Shown piece by piece: positions 53,652 to 62,650 of a DNA stretch of 64,000 nucleotides (position 1 is its first letter; each line of letters starts with the position of its first letter). The DNA lies in NCBI RefSeq assembly GCF_002860285.1, contig NZ_PGVF01000009.1:124001-188000 (forward strand). Reading direction: 5' to 3'. A program made the translations under genes and the position numbers. The notes under the pieces are model-generated. The model had not been told where the DNA came from. It did no database searches and worked only from the letters and a program-made list of their open reading frames with translations. This stretch comes from Bacillus sp. M6-12 (lineage in GTDB: Bacteria; Bacillota; Bacilli; Bacillales; DSM-1321).

Positions 53652-54856
53652 CTATTCCTTTATCATTTGGTAAAGGTTTTGCATATCTTCTTTTGACCAT
53701 ATTTGAGGCACGGGATATAACGGATTGGCTTCCTCTAAAGCCCGCTTTATCATGACTGGAATATCACTGTCCACTATGCCTCTCACTTTTTTAGGTATTT
53801 TCATACTTTCGTTTAGTTTCTTGATGGCGTCGATAAACTTTGCAGCTTTTTGCGCATCGGTGTCATTTGCCTGTCCAAGCCCTGCAAGATCAGCGAGCTC
53901 AGCAAGCGGTTTATGCGCAGATTCTCCGAAGTACTCCAGCACGTATGGCAGGATAATAGCGTTGGCTAAACCATGAGGGAAGGAGTAAAACCCTCCGAGA
54001 GTATGGGCGATTGCATGCGCATAGCCAACATAGGCTCGGGTAAACGCCATCCCCGCAAGATAGGAAGCCCTCTGCATGTTTCGGCGCGCTTTTAGATTTG
54101 TACCGTTGGAATAAGCTTCATAGAGATTTTCAAAAATTAAGGAAACTGCTTCTCTGCTGTACTTTCTTGTCTCATCAGTGTTACTTCTGCCAATGTATGC
54201 CTCAACCGCATGGGTTAAAGCATCCATCCCGGTTGACGACGTAAATGCGGCGGAAGTTTAACTGTAAGCAGCGGATCCAGTACAGCAAAATGAGGAATCA
54301 GCACAGTATCATTAACAGCGTACTTTTCATGAGTTTGACTATTGGAGACAACAGCAGCAAGAGTCGCTTCGCTTCCGGTACCAGAAGTTGTCGGAATTGC
54401 AAAGAGTGGGGGGATCTTTTTTAAAACCTTTAACTGGCCTTTCATCTGTGAGATGCTCTTTTTGGGTCTTGCTACGCGGGCCCCTACACCTTTTGCGCAG
54501 TCCATAGGAGATCCTCCTCCAAAAGCAATAATCCCCTGGCAATTGTTAGCCTTGTAAATCGTTAAAGCCTCTTCAATATTATCAATCGTAGGATTTGTAA
54601 CGGTTTTATCATAAACAAAATATTGGATTTCTGCATCGTCTAATCCTTTGAGCAAACCATCCATCAGCCCAAGTGAAATAATCCCTTTATCAGTAACAAT
54701 TAATACGCTTTCAATTTTGTGGTCTTTTATGAGGGCAGGCAGCCTGGTTAAACTGTTTTCTCCCTCTAACAGCTGGGGTTGCCTCCATGGCAGCATAGGA
54801 AGTACGATTCGATAAACGCCTTGATACAATCTGCAATACATTTTGTACAGTATCAT
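53652..54856 (-). pseudogene. Iron-containing alcohol dehydrogenase, frameshifted
   Basis: Two overlapping frames together make a normal iron-type ADH of about 400 residues. The first (54856-54215) has the NAD region GGGSPMDCAKGVGA and the typical TTSGTGSEAT. It loses phase near 54240, after LTVKLPPH. The second (to 53652) restores GMDALTHAVEAYIGRS, HAIAHTLGG and FPHGLANAI, which hold the metal ligands. A one-base change near 54235-54250 explains the break. Either a recent frameshift or a sequencing error. Group members oxidise primary alcohols; the ALDH downstream would take the product. Confidence 0.8.
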
Positions 54857-54954
54857 GCTTCACGTCCTATTCTTATTCAAATTCTTAAAGGGAAGAAATA
54901 TCTAAAAATTGCAAAAAAATTATTGAAAAAAATAAAAATTTACCCAAAAAACCC

Positions 54955-54974
54955 AAAAAGTGTATATACTTTTT
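54955..54974. promoter_or_regulatory. Candidate operator upstream of the ADH/ALDH genes
   Basis: AAAAAGTGTATATACTTTTT is a 20-bp inverted repeat (7-bp arms, GTATAT centre) 99 bases upstream of the ADH start and 160 bases upstream of the divergent regulator. Confidence 0.5.
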
Positions 54975-55134
54975 ATAGCTGATTATTCTGGAAAGTGTCA
55001 AGAACAAAGCTTGAGCGAACGGTTAAGCGGGTGGGATTATTATATCCCAGCACCCCTGTAAAAAAAGGAAATATCAGAAAGCAAGGAATGATTCTTAAAG
55101 ATTAGCTGTTTATATAGCGCTTGGAGGCCGTTAA

Positions 55135-55827
55135 ATGAAGCTTACAAACCGCCGGAAACAATTTTTAGAAGTGATTGTTCATATGTATTCGGAAACAAAT
55201 GAACCAATTCATTATTCCGAGATAGCGAAGTCTATAGGTGTAAGCAAATGGACAGCTTACGATGTATTAAAAGAATTGGAAAAGCAGGATTTCTTGGAAC
55301 GGTCATATACAGTAAATCAGCATGAAACTGGAAGATCGATCATCCTTTACACTCCAACAGAAAAATCAAAAATATTATTTGAGAAAAACAGACACTCCCT
55401 GTCCAATGAAGAGGAGTGGCAGCAAATTAAAAATGAAGTAATCGGATTTGTGAATAAAGCCGGAGAGGCTGAAAAACCAATTGGGCCTTTATTTAATACA
55501 CTTGCAAAAGCAGAATTAAAGGTCGAGTTATGTGCGTATTTTATTGGTGTCCTTTTAGTTTACTTAAACAGGGAAGGAAAAAGAATACAAGAGCTGACCA
55601 TCAATTTAATTAATGTTTCAAATACGCCTGTTATAAAGCTGACTGCATTTGTAGGAGCTGTCATAGGCATGATTATAGAATCAGCCAGTGAAGAAATCAG
55701 TCCGGAAATGGTTCAGCTTGTAAAACAATTTACGGCTACATTAGAAGAACTTAATAGACAGGAAATGCTTTATTTGCTTGATTTAATAAAAGAGGCGCCA
55801 AACAATAGCGGGATAGGAGAGGGATGA
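55135..55827 (+). CDS. Winged-helix transcriptional regulator
   Basis: A 230-residue protein. Residues 1-70 form a winged helix-turn-helix (EPIHYSEIAKSIGVSKWTAY, then DVLKELEKQDFLERSY), of the MarR/Lrp-like type. The C-terminal part (about 90-230) is helical with the hydrophobic segment VELCAYFIGVLLVYLNREG and could bind a ligand or act in dimerisation. Divergent from the ADH/ALDH genes with a palindrome between them, so it likely controls them. I do not assign a named family. Confidence 0.7.
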   Translation: MKLTNRRKQFLEVIVHMYSETNEPIHYSEIAKSIGVSKWTAYDVLKELEKQDFLERSYTVNQHETGRSIILYTPTEKSKILFEKNRHSLSNEEEWQQIKNEVIGFVNKAGEAEKPIGPLFNTLAKAELKVELCAYFIGVLLVYLNREGKRIQELTINLINVSNTPVIKLTAFVGAVIGMIIESASEEISPEMVQLVKQFTATLEELNRQEMLYLLDLIKEAPNNSGIGEG

Positions 55828-55853
55828 ATTTATCACCTGATTACAGTAAAATT

Positions 55854-55902
55854 GGAGCGAAGCTTAGCAGTTTTATTATTCTGCTTGGGCTTCGCTCCTT
55901 GA
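55854..55902 (+). terminator. Intrinsic terminator
   Basis: GGAGCGAAGC / GCTTCGCTCC perfect 10-bp stem with an inner AGCAG/CTGCT stem. The downstream T-run is short (CTTGAG). Confidence 0.7.
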
Positions 55903-55933
55903 GTTGGTGTATGATTCAACTGCCGTAAAGCTG

Positions 55934-56054
55934 AATTCCATGAAACTAAGAACTAATTCCGTGAAAATAAATTTAATTCCGTGAGGATTAAATAATTCCC
56001 AGAAAATGACCTGCATTTCAGTGAAAATCAGTTTAATTACGTTAAACTAAGCTT
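55934..56054. repeat. Degenerate 20-21-bp tandem array, six units
   Basis: Units start at 55934 (21 bp), 55955, 55975, 55995, 56015 and 56035 (20 bp each). Consensus AATTCCGTGAAAATAAATTT; examples are AATTCCATGAAACTAAGAAC(T), AATTCCGTGAAAATAAATTT and ATTTCAGTGAAAATCAGTTT. Lies between the terminator of the regulator gene and the end of the minus-strand gene at 56069. Non-coding. Confidence 0.75.
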
Positions 56055-56068
56055 CAGAGGACAATTGT

Positions 56069-56572
56069 TCACACAGATTCCCAGCACATAACGATTATTT
56101 TATAGGGAGTGGTTTGGGCAGGGATGCTTTTCGTAGAAGGTCCATAGATAACAATAAGATTCCGGTTGGCCGGATATCTTGAAAAGGCTTGCCCGTTTGG
56201 CAAAATAATTAGAGTATTAGGAGATAAGTTTAATTTCAGCATGCCATCACTGCTTATGAGCTGCTCGTTAAAGTAATCAGCTTTTACATTTTGATACGGG
56301 CTTTCTCTTACCATCACTAGTGCTCTATATTGCGGCGGGTAAATAAGAGGGACAGGCGCATTGGCATCATAATATCCAGTTACCCTGTCACCCGCTGCAA
56401 CCATTGCGTGGTCTACAACATAAGTTGTGGGGGAAACCACGAAATTAACCGTTTCTCCGGTTTCATTTTCTACAGTGAATAATTTGTAGCATCCAGCTTT
56501 TTCATCGTTTGGACTTATCATAAAATCACTAATCATTGTGACTGTACCGCGAAATGAATTTAAATTCACCAT
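56069..56572 (-). CDS. Hypothetical protein with an OB-like N-terminal part
   Basis: A 167-residue soluble beta-rich protein. The N-terminal half (FRGTVTMISDFM, then CYKLFTVENETGETVNFVVS, then GDRVTGYYDANAPVPLIYPP) has the look of an OB-fold binding domain. The C-terminal half contains LNLSPNTLIILPNG and FSRYPANRNLIVIYG. I do not recognise a named family. GGAGG lies seven bases upstream of the ATG. Confidence 0.6.
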   Translation of the reverse strand: MVNLNSFRGTVTMISDFMISPNDEKAGCYKLFTVENETGETVNFVVSPTTYVVDHAMVAAGDRVTGYYDANAPVPLIYPPQYRALVMVRESPYQNVKADYFNEQLISSDGMLKLNLSPNTLIILPNGQAFSRYPANRNLIVIYGPSTKSIPAQTTPYKIIVMCWESV

Positions 56573-56690
56573 ACATATACCTCCATTGCCATCTTTAATT
56601 TTATTAGTCCTTCATCAGTAGCATTAACCACCTTTTTATTAACCTATTTAGATCCTTAAAATATGAAACTAGTCTTAGCAGGAATTATAG

Positions 56691-56858
56691 ATGTTTCTCC
56701 GAAATGTTTTTAAAATACAGTTACAGGGATGGGTAAAGGAAAATGAAGTCGTTAGGGGAAAACAGGCAACAATTTTTCCCGTTAAATACAAAGAAGCAGA
56801 CATCATAATGGATATTACAAACAAAAATGAAGTAACTGTCAGCATGAATTTAAGATAG
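56691..56858 (+). CDS. Small hypothetical protein
   Basis: A 55-codon frame (start MFLRNVFKIQLQGWVKENEV; later IFPVKYKEADIIMDITNKN) with GCAGGA about nine bases before the ATG. The sequence is protein-like and could also be the 3' end of a once longer gene. No family recognised. Confidence 0.35.
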   Translation: MFLRNVFKIQLQGWVKENEVVRGKQATIFPVKYKEADIIMDITNKNEVTVSMNLR

Positions 56859-56930
56859 GGTGTAATGGCAAATGACGCATTGATCGTTCAATAGGAATAT
56901 AGTTTTTAAAAATTATTTAATTAAAGCCCA

Positions 56931-56975
56931 TTGCCATCTTTGGAAATTCCTTCTATAATACTAACGAACGTTAGT
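56931..56975 (+). promoter_or_regulatory. SigA-type promoter with overlapping TetR-type palindrome
   Basis: TTGCCA (56931-56936), exactly 17 bases, then TATAAT (56954-56959). Directly adjacent, ACTAACGAACGTTAGT (56960-56975) is an inverted repeat with perfect 7-bp arms around AA, placed to block RNA polymerase. The form fits TetR-family operators. The next gene downstream is YkgJ-like at 57123; no TetR gene is in the window. Confidence 0.7.
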
Positions 56976-57122
56976 GTTTAATCGTAACTGAAACGCTGCT
57001 ATATTTCCTGTGTTTTAAATTTGCAGAATCGCCTGATATAGTATTAAATTTTTAGCCCTTTTACGGGGGAATTCTATTTTTTTATAACAGACATTAATTC
57101 ACAATAAAAAAAGGGGACAAAT

Positions 57123-57470
57123 ATGGATAGTTTACCGTGTAATGGATGCAAGGGGTTATGCTGTGGTCCGGTTCCTGTCACCGCATCAGAACTTAAAAAG
57201 ATTAAAAAGAAGATTAAATTAATGCCCCTTAAGAAACGTTTGGAATTAGAAAATCAAAAAAGATACTATGGTACATGTATCTTCTATGATATTGATAAAG
57301 ACCAATGCGGAATTCATATAGTAAGACCTGAAATTTGCAGAATGTTTGGGTACTATAAAGAACTTGTTTGTTTTCGTAAACCTGAAATGGCCAAAAAACG
57401 AATCCTTCCAGTATCAGATAAGTCTGTAGGTATCTTAACAGTTGATTTTAAATGGGATTACTTTAAGTGA
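57123..57470 (+). CDS. YkgJ-type cysteine cluster protein
   Basis: A 115-residue protein with the CxxCxxxCC motif at its start (CNGCKGLCC), and later CIFYD, QCGIHIVRPEICRMFG and VCF. This Cys pattern of the YkgJ/UPF0153 family probably binds zinc or an iron-sulfur centre. The basic segment KKIKKKIKLMPLKK follows the first cluster. AAAAGGGG precedes the ATG. It lies downstream of an operator-linked promoter. Function unknown. Confidence 0.75.
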   Translation: MDSLPCNGCKGLCCGPVPVTASELKKIKKKIKLMPLKKRLELENQKRYYGTCIFYDIDKDQCGIHIVRPEICRMFGYYKELVCFRKPEMAKKRILPVSDKSVGILTVDFKWDYFK

Positions 57471-57583
57471 ATTCATTTGCATTATTTCAGAAAAACTAAA
57501 ACAATAATAATCTCTTTAATCTTCTAGGAAGAAGGCTAAAAAAACGGTATTCAATTATAACTTAAAAAGGGAGGACATAAACA

Positions 57584-58402
57584 TTGAAGAGAATGCTGAT
57601 ACTTGGTTCAAGCGGTTTAGCTGGTAAGGCTTTGATTGAGCAATTCGAGCATGATTTTGAAGTATTTGGTTCTTATGTTTCTTCACCCGTTGATCTTCCG
57701 GAGAATAATAGATTTTCATTAGGAGTTCATGAGATAAAGTTATTAAGAGAAATCATTTCGAAAGTAGCACCTGCAATAATAGTTTCTTGTTTGCGAGGCG
57801 ATTTCAATCAACAGCTGGCATTTCATAAGCAATTAGCCATGGAATTACAAAATACAGACACAAAGGTTTATTATCTATCGTCAGTAAATGTATTTGATGG
57901 TGATTATAAAAAGCATCATTCTGAAATGGATTTGCCAGTGCATGAGTCATCATACGGCCGGTTTAAAACAGAATGTGAAAATCTGTTAAATGAGATTTTA
58001 GGGGAGACCTCAATTATTATTAGAATTCCGCAAGTTTGCGGGAAGTCTTCTCCAAGATTAATGTCGTTAATAAAAAGCATTGAACGTAATGACACTATTT
58101 CCTGTTACAGTAATCTGGAGTGTAATAATATTTCGGATACGCTTTTAGCTAAACAATTACATTACATCATACAACATGATAAAAGAGGCATTATTCACCT
58201 TGGTACAATCGACATGTCTGCTCACTCAAATTTTATCGAACAGCTTCTAAGCCGGCTCAATATAAGCAATCCGAAAATTGAATACAAACTATACAATAAT
58301 ACTAGATCAACTCAATATTTTGGTTTAGTTTCGTCTCGAGGCATTATTCCAGATTCCTTACAAAGAACAAATGAAGACGTCATTTCAGAATTACTTGATT
58401 AA
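57584..58402 (+). CDS. RmlD-like NAD(P)-dependent sugar reductase / SDR
   Basis: A 272-residue extended SDR of the dTDP-4-dehydrorhamnose-reductase (RmlD substrate-binding) type. N-terminal MLILGSSGLAGKAL gives the GxxGxxG cofactor loop, YYLSSVNVFDGDYK the catalytic Ser region, and SSYGRFKTECENLL the YxxxK pair. IIIRIPQVCGKSSPRL is the typical following strand. No other deoxysugar genes are adjacent, so the natural substrate is open. TTG start at 57584 with GGGAGG upstream. Confidence 0.75.
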   Translation: MKRMLILGSSGLAGKALIEQFEHDFEVFGSYVSSPVDLPENNRFSLGVHEIKLLREIISKVAPAIIVSCLRGDFNQQLAFHKQLAMELQNTDTKVYYLSSVNVFDGDYKKHHSEMDLPVHESSYGRFKTECENLLNEILGETSIIIRIPQVCGKSSPRLMSLIKSIERNDTISCYSNLECNNISDTLLAKQLHYIIQHDKRGIIHLGTIDMSAHSNFIEQLLSRLNISNPKIEYKLYNNTRSTQYFGLVSSRGIIPDSLQRTNEDVISELLD

Positions 58403-58586
58403 TACTTGGGAAGTTATTATTACTAGCAAGAAAGCACTATTGAAATAGTAACAGAAGAAAGTTTTGAGGCTTTATAGAGAGAATGCAGCAAACGAGTTTG
58501 GAGGTAGGGATGATATTAAAAATGATTATGAAGAGCAATTGATTCACCCTTCCTTCAATCCTAAATGAATCTTCATTTTAACAAAG

Positions 58587-58970
58587 TCATTTATGAATAA
58601 CTACATTAGTACCAATCGGAACTTTAGAGGATAATTCAAGTACATCACGATTAAACATTCTAATACATCCGTGAGAGACATTCTTTCCGATAGAAGCTGG
58701 GTTATTTGTACCGTGTATTCCGTAATGAGGTTTTGACAACCCCATCCAAAGTACTCCAAAGGGTCCGCCCGGATTACGCTGTTTATTGATAATCTTATAT
58801 GTCCCGGAAGGTGTTGGTGACAGCATTTTACCAACTGCAATTGGGTAAGTTTTTATAAGGCGGTTTCCATTAAAAAGCTTTAATTGATGCTTTGATGTTG
58901 ATATATCAATCCATCTCGCCAAGAAAATCAACTCCATTTTATTTACTACTGTATGAAGTGATTCAGGCAT
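58587..58970 (-). CDS. L,D-transpeptidase (YkuD domain)
   Basis: A 127-residue YkuD catalytic domain with no LysM or signal peptide. The active site is complete: [12 protein letters not shown] (His86) and SHGCIRM (His100, Cys102). These enzymes make 3-3 peptidoglycan cross-links or attach proteins to the wall. The 5' end is uncertain: no ribosome site precedes the ATG at 58970, whereas an in-frame TTG at 58922 (start of [16 protein letters not shown]) follows TGGAG. B. subtilis YciB-like short forms exist. Confidence 0.85.
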   Translation of the reverse strand: MPESLHTVVNKMELIFLARWIDISTSKHQLKLFNGNRLIKTYPIAVGKMLSPTPSGTYKIINKQRNPGGPFGVLWMGLSKPHYGIHGTNNPASIGKNVSHGCIRMFNRDVLELSSKVPIGTNVVIHK

Positions 58971-59157
58971 TTGTTAATAAACTGTAGTTGATAAAACAGT
59001 CAAAAAGAAAACATTACTGGTTAAAGAACAGGACGAAATATTAGACACATAAAACGAAGTAATTTAACAAGCCCCCTTAGAAGGGGTGTCCTGAAATTGG
59101 ACATTTATTTGAGTCTGAAAAATAAATCCAGAAAGCTCGTTGCTGGAAAGCAGCTTA

Positions 59158-59439
59158 CTAATTATTCCTATAACTTTTTATGGCTGTTTTTAAAGCAGCA
59201 TAATTACCAATCGCAGCATAACCATAGAACCAACCCATGAAAGCCCCTGTTACTATGCTGTGCCGGTGACTCATGAATATAGAAATGATCAAGCCAAGTG
59301 ATAGTGCAATCGAAGGTACAAATTTTTTTGGAACATGGAAAAAAATTTTAATTATTTGAGTTAGAATCATTATGACAGGTATTGCTATCACAGCATCCCA
59401 AATGTTTGTATGTATAGTTGGGAAATCTACTAAGTCCAT
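59158..59439 (-). CDS. Small holin-like membrane protein
   Basis: A 93-residue protein with hydrophobic segments at about 14-34, 44-60 and 65-80 and a short basic tail (KTAIKSYRNN). Length and three-span layout resemble phage holins; with no phage genes near, it is better described as a holin-like membrane protein of unknown role. I prefer ATG 59439 with AAGGTGG eight bases upstream. Confidence 0.55.
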   Translation of the reverse strand: MDLVDFPTIHTNIWDAVIAIPVIMILTQIIKIFFHVPKKFVPSIALSLGLIISIFMSHRHSIVTGAFMGWFYGYAAIGNYAALKTAIKSYRNN

Positions 59440-59608
59440 TAAGTACACCACCTTATAAAGCAGTATTTCTTAATTTGGAGATATTAAACCCTTATTGAGA
59501 GTTGAACAGATTTTCATAAAAATAAAGTATTGGTGAAATTGCCAAGACATATTAATATTCTAAAATGTATCCGAGGAATGTAATAAATAAGTATGAATGG
59601 AGTATTTC

Positions 59609-60154
59609 ATGATAATTGACAATCAAGAATTTTATGTGAATGGGATAAATTATTCGATCAGGTCTGCAATCATTAAAGATGCAAAAGAATTGTCTGATTT
59701 AAGATTACAGATTGATGGAGAGACCGAAAATCTGGACAGAGAAAAAGGGGAAGCGTTCATAGATAAAGCGGGATTTGAACAAATCATAAAAACCGACACA
59801 GAAAGTCCTAGAAACTTATTTCTAGTTGCCGTAGTTCATGAACGGGTCGTCGGGTTTTCCAGATGCGAAGGTAATCATCTAAAGAGATTCTCCCATAAAG
59901 TAGAATTTGGAATAGGCGTACTTAAGGAATTCTGGGGATATGGCATTGGAAAAAACCTTTTAAACGAATGTATTACCTGGGCTGACTCTAATGGTATTAA
60001 AAAAATCGCTTTGCATGTGCTTGAGACAAATGACAAAGCTGCTAAACTTTATCAAAAGCTTGGATTTGAAATAGAAGGCATCTTAAAAAAAGACAAAATC
60101 CTTTCAGACGGCAAATACTATAACACCATTGTTATGGGAAGATACAATGATTGA
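59609..60154 (+). CDS. GNAT-family N-acetyltransferase
   Basis: A 181-residue GCN5-related acetyltransferase. VGFSRCEGNHLKRFSHKVEF forms strands 3-4, GIGVLKEFWGYGIGKNLLNE carries the acetyl-CoA pyrophosphate loop (R/Q-x-x-G-x-G/A, here WGYGIG), and HVLETNDKAAKLYQKLGFEI is the typical C-terminal motif. It acetylates an amine of unknown identity (RimL/PhinothricinR-like form). ATG 59609 has TGGAG six bases upstream, so it is preferred to 59597. Confidence 0.85.
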   Translation: MIIDNQEFYVNGINYSIRSAIIKDAKELSDLRLQIDGETENLDREKGEAFIDKAGFEQIIKTDTESPRNLFLVAVVHERVVGFSRCEGNHLKRFSHKVEFGIGVLKEFWGYGIGKNLLNECITWADSNGIKKIALHVLETNDKAAKLYQKLGFEIEGILKKDKILSDGKYYNTIVMGRYND

Positions 60155-60307
60155 TAAAACGTTTGTCCTATTAAAATACATAAATATCTCTAATTGATCT
60201 CGCTGGATAGGATTGTTTTTCGAAAGCATCTTTGTCACCTCAATCATTTTATGTATCAATTTAAAAAATATTTTAGGTACGTTCCATTATAAGCGTTTAA
60301 AAGCCAG

Positions 60308-60483
60308 TTGATTGGAGTGGAAGGCGCAAGATCCTCAAAAATGCATTCGCATTTCCTTTGTGAGGTGTTTATTCCAGGATATTTGGAGCAGCGGGACAGG
60401 TGAGACCCCGCAGGAGCCTGCGGCGAGGAGGCTCACTGCCCGCCCCGCGGAAAGCGAAGCGCCTGGAACGGAAATCAGCCGCC
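60308..60483. repeat. GC-rich structured element, probable dispersed Bacillaceae repeat
   Basis: This 176-bp stretch is far richer in G+C than its surroundings. It folds well: GTGAG pairs with CTCAC enclosing CCGCAGG/CCTGCGG, GCGGGACAG pairs with CTGCCCGC outside it, and the ends carry GGCGC/GCGCC and TTGATT/AATCA. I recall very similar GC-rich noncoding sequences (GCGGGACAGGTGAGACCCCG) dispersed in Bacillaceae genomes; this is memory, not a search. The left part (about 60330-60390) is replaced by a less GC-rich segment. Confidence 0.6.
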
Positions 60484-60493
60484 CCCATTAACA

Positions 60494-60625
60494 GGCCAAA
60501 TAAAAATAACTGCAGGCAAACTCAATTTCATCGGGTTTGTCCTAATACTCATCGCCTTAGGTGGTTGGTTCTTATCTAAACCACAGTTTTCAGAATCAAA
60601 AGAGAGAGGTCAATATCTTCCTTAA
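60494..60625 (+). pseudogene. 3' remnant of a small membrane-protein gene
   Basis: A 43-codon open fragment with one membrane helix (FIGFVLILIALGGWFLS) and a polar tail begins directly after the GC-rich repeat and has no start codon. I infer that the repeat displaced or replaced the 5' part of the gene. Confidence 0.4.
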
Positions 60626-60934
60626 ACCAAGTTGGTCAAATATAATCGTTTGGTCTAGAGAAAATCACTTCTTTATTGTTTAAGTATTTCCAAGGGGGGT
60701 GGTTTTGTCATATGACTATTAATACATTAGCTTCACCCCTTTTTTTCATCAATTAAAAAAGGTAAATGTGTATTTTTCTTGGAAGAGTGAATTTCAAAAC
60801 TGTTTCTTTTGATAAAATCACAGCATTTTATTCGGTAATTTTAAATAATCTGGTATGTACACAATTACTCCCTCACCTCTATGTTTTTTAATAATTGTCG
60901 CAATCTAATTGCCTTTCCACCCTAACTGACCGGA

Positions 60935-62191
60935 TTAAGTATCACCAATTTCAACTTTAGGAAAGGCAATGATGAATGTAGTTCCGGTATCCAGTTGGCT
61001 TTTTACTGTTATAGTACCATTCATTGCCCGTATGATTCCGTATACCACCATCATTCCCAAACCGGTGCCTTTGCCTTCTTTAGTAGAGTAATAGGGCTCA
61101 CCAAGGCGCTGAATTTGTTCTTTGGTCATTCCTATCCCTGTATCTGAAATGGAAAGGACCACTTCTGAAGGCTTATCATACGTTTCAACTGTAAGACTTC
61201 CTCCAGCTGGCATGGCTTCAATACAATTTTTAGCAATGTTGAAAAAACATTGATGGAATTTTTGCCGATCCCCCAGTAATACACCACTTGACTTCAGAAC
61301 GGTTTTCACTTCAATTCCATCTAGGTTTGACAGTGGAATTAAGGACTTTAACATTTTTTCTATTTCTTTGTTGGTTTGTATTTCCTCAACTTTGTCCATT
61401 GACGGCTTAGACAATGCTAAATAATCATGTACTACTGTTTCAGCCTGATGTAATTCCTGGAGAGTAATCAAAAGATATTCTTCCCGTTTGTTTTTCTCTA
61501 GACTGGAATCCTCCAAGATCAATTGAATAAAACCCTTAGCCGAAGTTAGAGGATTTCGTACTTCGTGGGCAATAGCAGCGCCCATCTGACTCACCACTTC
61601 TAACTTTTTAGTTTTTACTAGTTGTTGCTGCATTAATATAGTACGTTTGATTATTTCCATTGCATGTGCCATTATAAGCGTGCCGACTACAGGGATCACG
61701 ACAAATCCTATCCAGTGTTCCAAATCGAAGGATATTCCAAAGAAAGTGGCAGTTTCCAACATGACCAATATGGAAAGTCCAATAGAGAAAGCGGCACAGA
61801 CCATATACCGCGTCCGTGAATTCTGATTCAGAAACCAAGGATGAATCCATTGGGACAAGAGTACAAACAGCAAAAAGGTGATAAAAGATATCCAGAAGCC
61901 CAAATCGATACCTAACATCGATCTAGCCAAGAGCGCGACACACATAAGTGGAAAACCAGTTCCCAGGTACAGTGTTCCAATCACTAGAGGAACATGCCGA
62001 AGGTCAAAAAATAGGGAATTGTTTACTTTGTTCGTTAATAAGATGCACAATACAATCGAAAACATAAAATAATATAAAGTGCTCACGCGCGGAAATGTCG
62101 TCAAGTTCCTCTTGTCCATGTAAAATGAAAAGAAGAACAGCAGCACTAGTAGCAGAGAAAGATTTAATAGCAATTGCTTGGTCATTTCCAT
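60935..62191 (-). CDS. Membrane sensor histidine kinase (KinB-like)
   Basis: A 418-residue kinase. Residues 1-165 form about 5-6 membrane helices of the 5TM-5TMR/KinB type. The dimerisation/phosphoacceptor box is AHEVRNPLTS (His209). The ATPase domain shows FNIAKNCIEAMP (N box), SDTGIGM (G1), and GKGTGLGM (G2). In Bacillus, kinases of this layout feed the sporulation phosphorelay (KinB) or related responses. No response regulator is adjacent, as is typical for orphan phosphorelay kinases. AGGTGG is seven bases before the ATG. An Sda-like inhibitor is encoded at 20812. Confidence 0.85.
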   Translation of the reverse strand: MEMTKQLLLNLSLLLVLLFFFSFYMDKRNLTTFPRVSTLYYFMFSIVLCILLTNKVNNSLFFDLRHVPLVIGTLYLGTGFPLMCVALLARSMLGIDLGFWISFITFLLFVLLSQWIHPWFLNQNSRTRYMVCAAFSIGLSILVMLETATFFGISFDLEHWIGFVVIPVVGTLIMAHAMEIIKRTILMQQQLVKTKKLEVVSQMGAAIAHEVRNPLTSAKGFIQLILEDSSLEKNKREEYLLITLQELHQAETVVHDYLALSKPSMDKVEEIQTNKEIEKMLKSLIPLSNLDGIEVKTVLKSSGVLLGDRQKFHQCFFNIAKNCIEAMPAGGSLTVETYDKPSEVVLSISDTGIGMTKEQIQRLGEPYYSTKEGKGTGLGMMVVYGIIRAMNGTITVKSQLDTGTTFIIAFPKVEIGDT

Positions 62192-62650
62192 ATTTTAACC
62201 ACCTAAAAGATGAGATATATGATGCGGGCTCGAAAAATAAAACACAGATCTTGCAAGGTTTGTTGATAAATTTATTCGTAACACATACCGTAAATTCACA
62301 CCGACTTCAGTTTTAATAGGGCACTTGAAAGAGAGATAGAACTTAAAATGTAAACGAGCCACACTAGTGTATTATGGAGGCAAATTAAAGATAGATTTTC
62401 AGCTTTTCCTCCTTTAAATTACTCTAACAACCATAATATAACACTAATTCAGAATATATAATAAACAGAATGGTCCTTCCTGTTAATGTAGTTTTAATAG
62501 GAAAGGATAGGAGATACCTTAAAAAATCTATAAATACTTTTAACACTTTTTTCATTTTACCAGGAGGCATTGCAATTGGATTGTGTTTGAACGTGAAGAA
62601 ACAGTCTTTGCTAGGCATATAGTGAATAAATTAAAAGTTTTTTATTTTTT

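Larger units (their letters stand above)
56573..57122. other. Intergenic region with a small ORF and an operator-linked promoter
   Basis: Contains the 55-codon frame 56691-56858 and a strong promoter with a palindromic site at 56931-56975. The stretch after the promoter to the YkgJ gene start is a leader of about 150 bases with no further feature. Confidence 0.5.
60155..60934. other. Intergenic region containing a GC-rich folded repeat and a gene remnant
   Basis: Holds the repeat-like element at 60308-60483, a 43-codon open fragment at 60494-60625 (KLNFIGFVLILIALGGWFLS, a membrane helix, then a polar tail; no start) and a terminator-like hairpin at about 60691-60746 (AAGGGGGGTG...CACCCCTTTTTTT). 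Confidence 0.5.

Noticed and set aside
55934..56054. Repeat array considered as a CRISPR
   Set aside because: Units are contiguous with no spacers, are only 20-21 bp and are degenerate; no cas gene is nearby.
59158..59439. Holin-like and L,D-transpeptidase genes considered as a prophage lysis cassette
   Set aside because: YkuD transpeptidases are not lysis enzymes, no other phage gene is present, and the genes are separate units.
60308..60483. GC-rich element considered as a tRNA or rRNA fragment
   Set aside because: No T-loop, anticodon arm or conserved rRNA helix sequence could be found; the pairing pattern is a simple nested hairpin.
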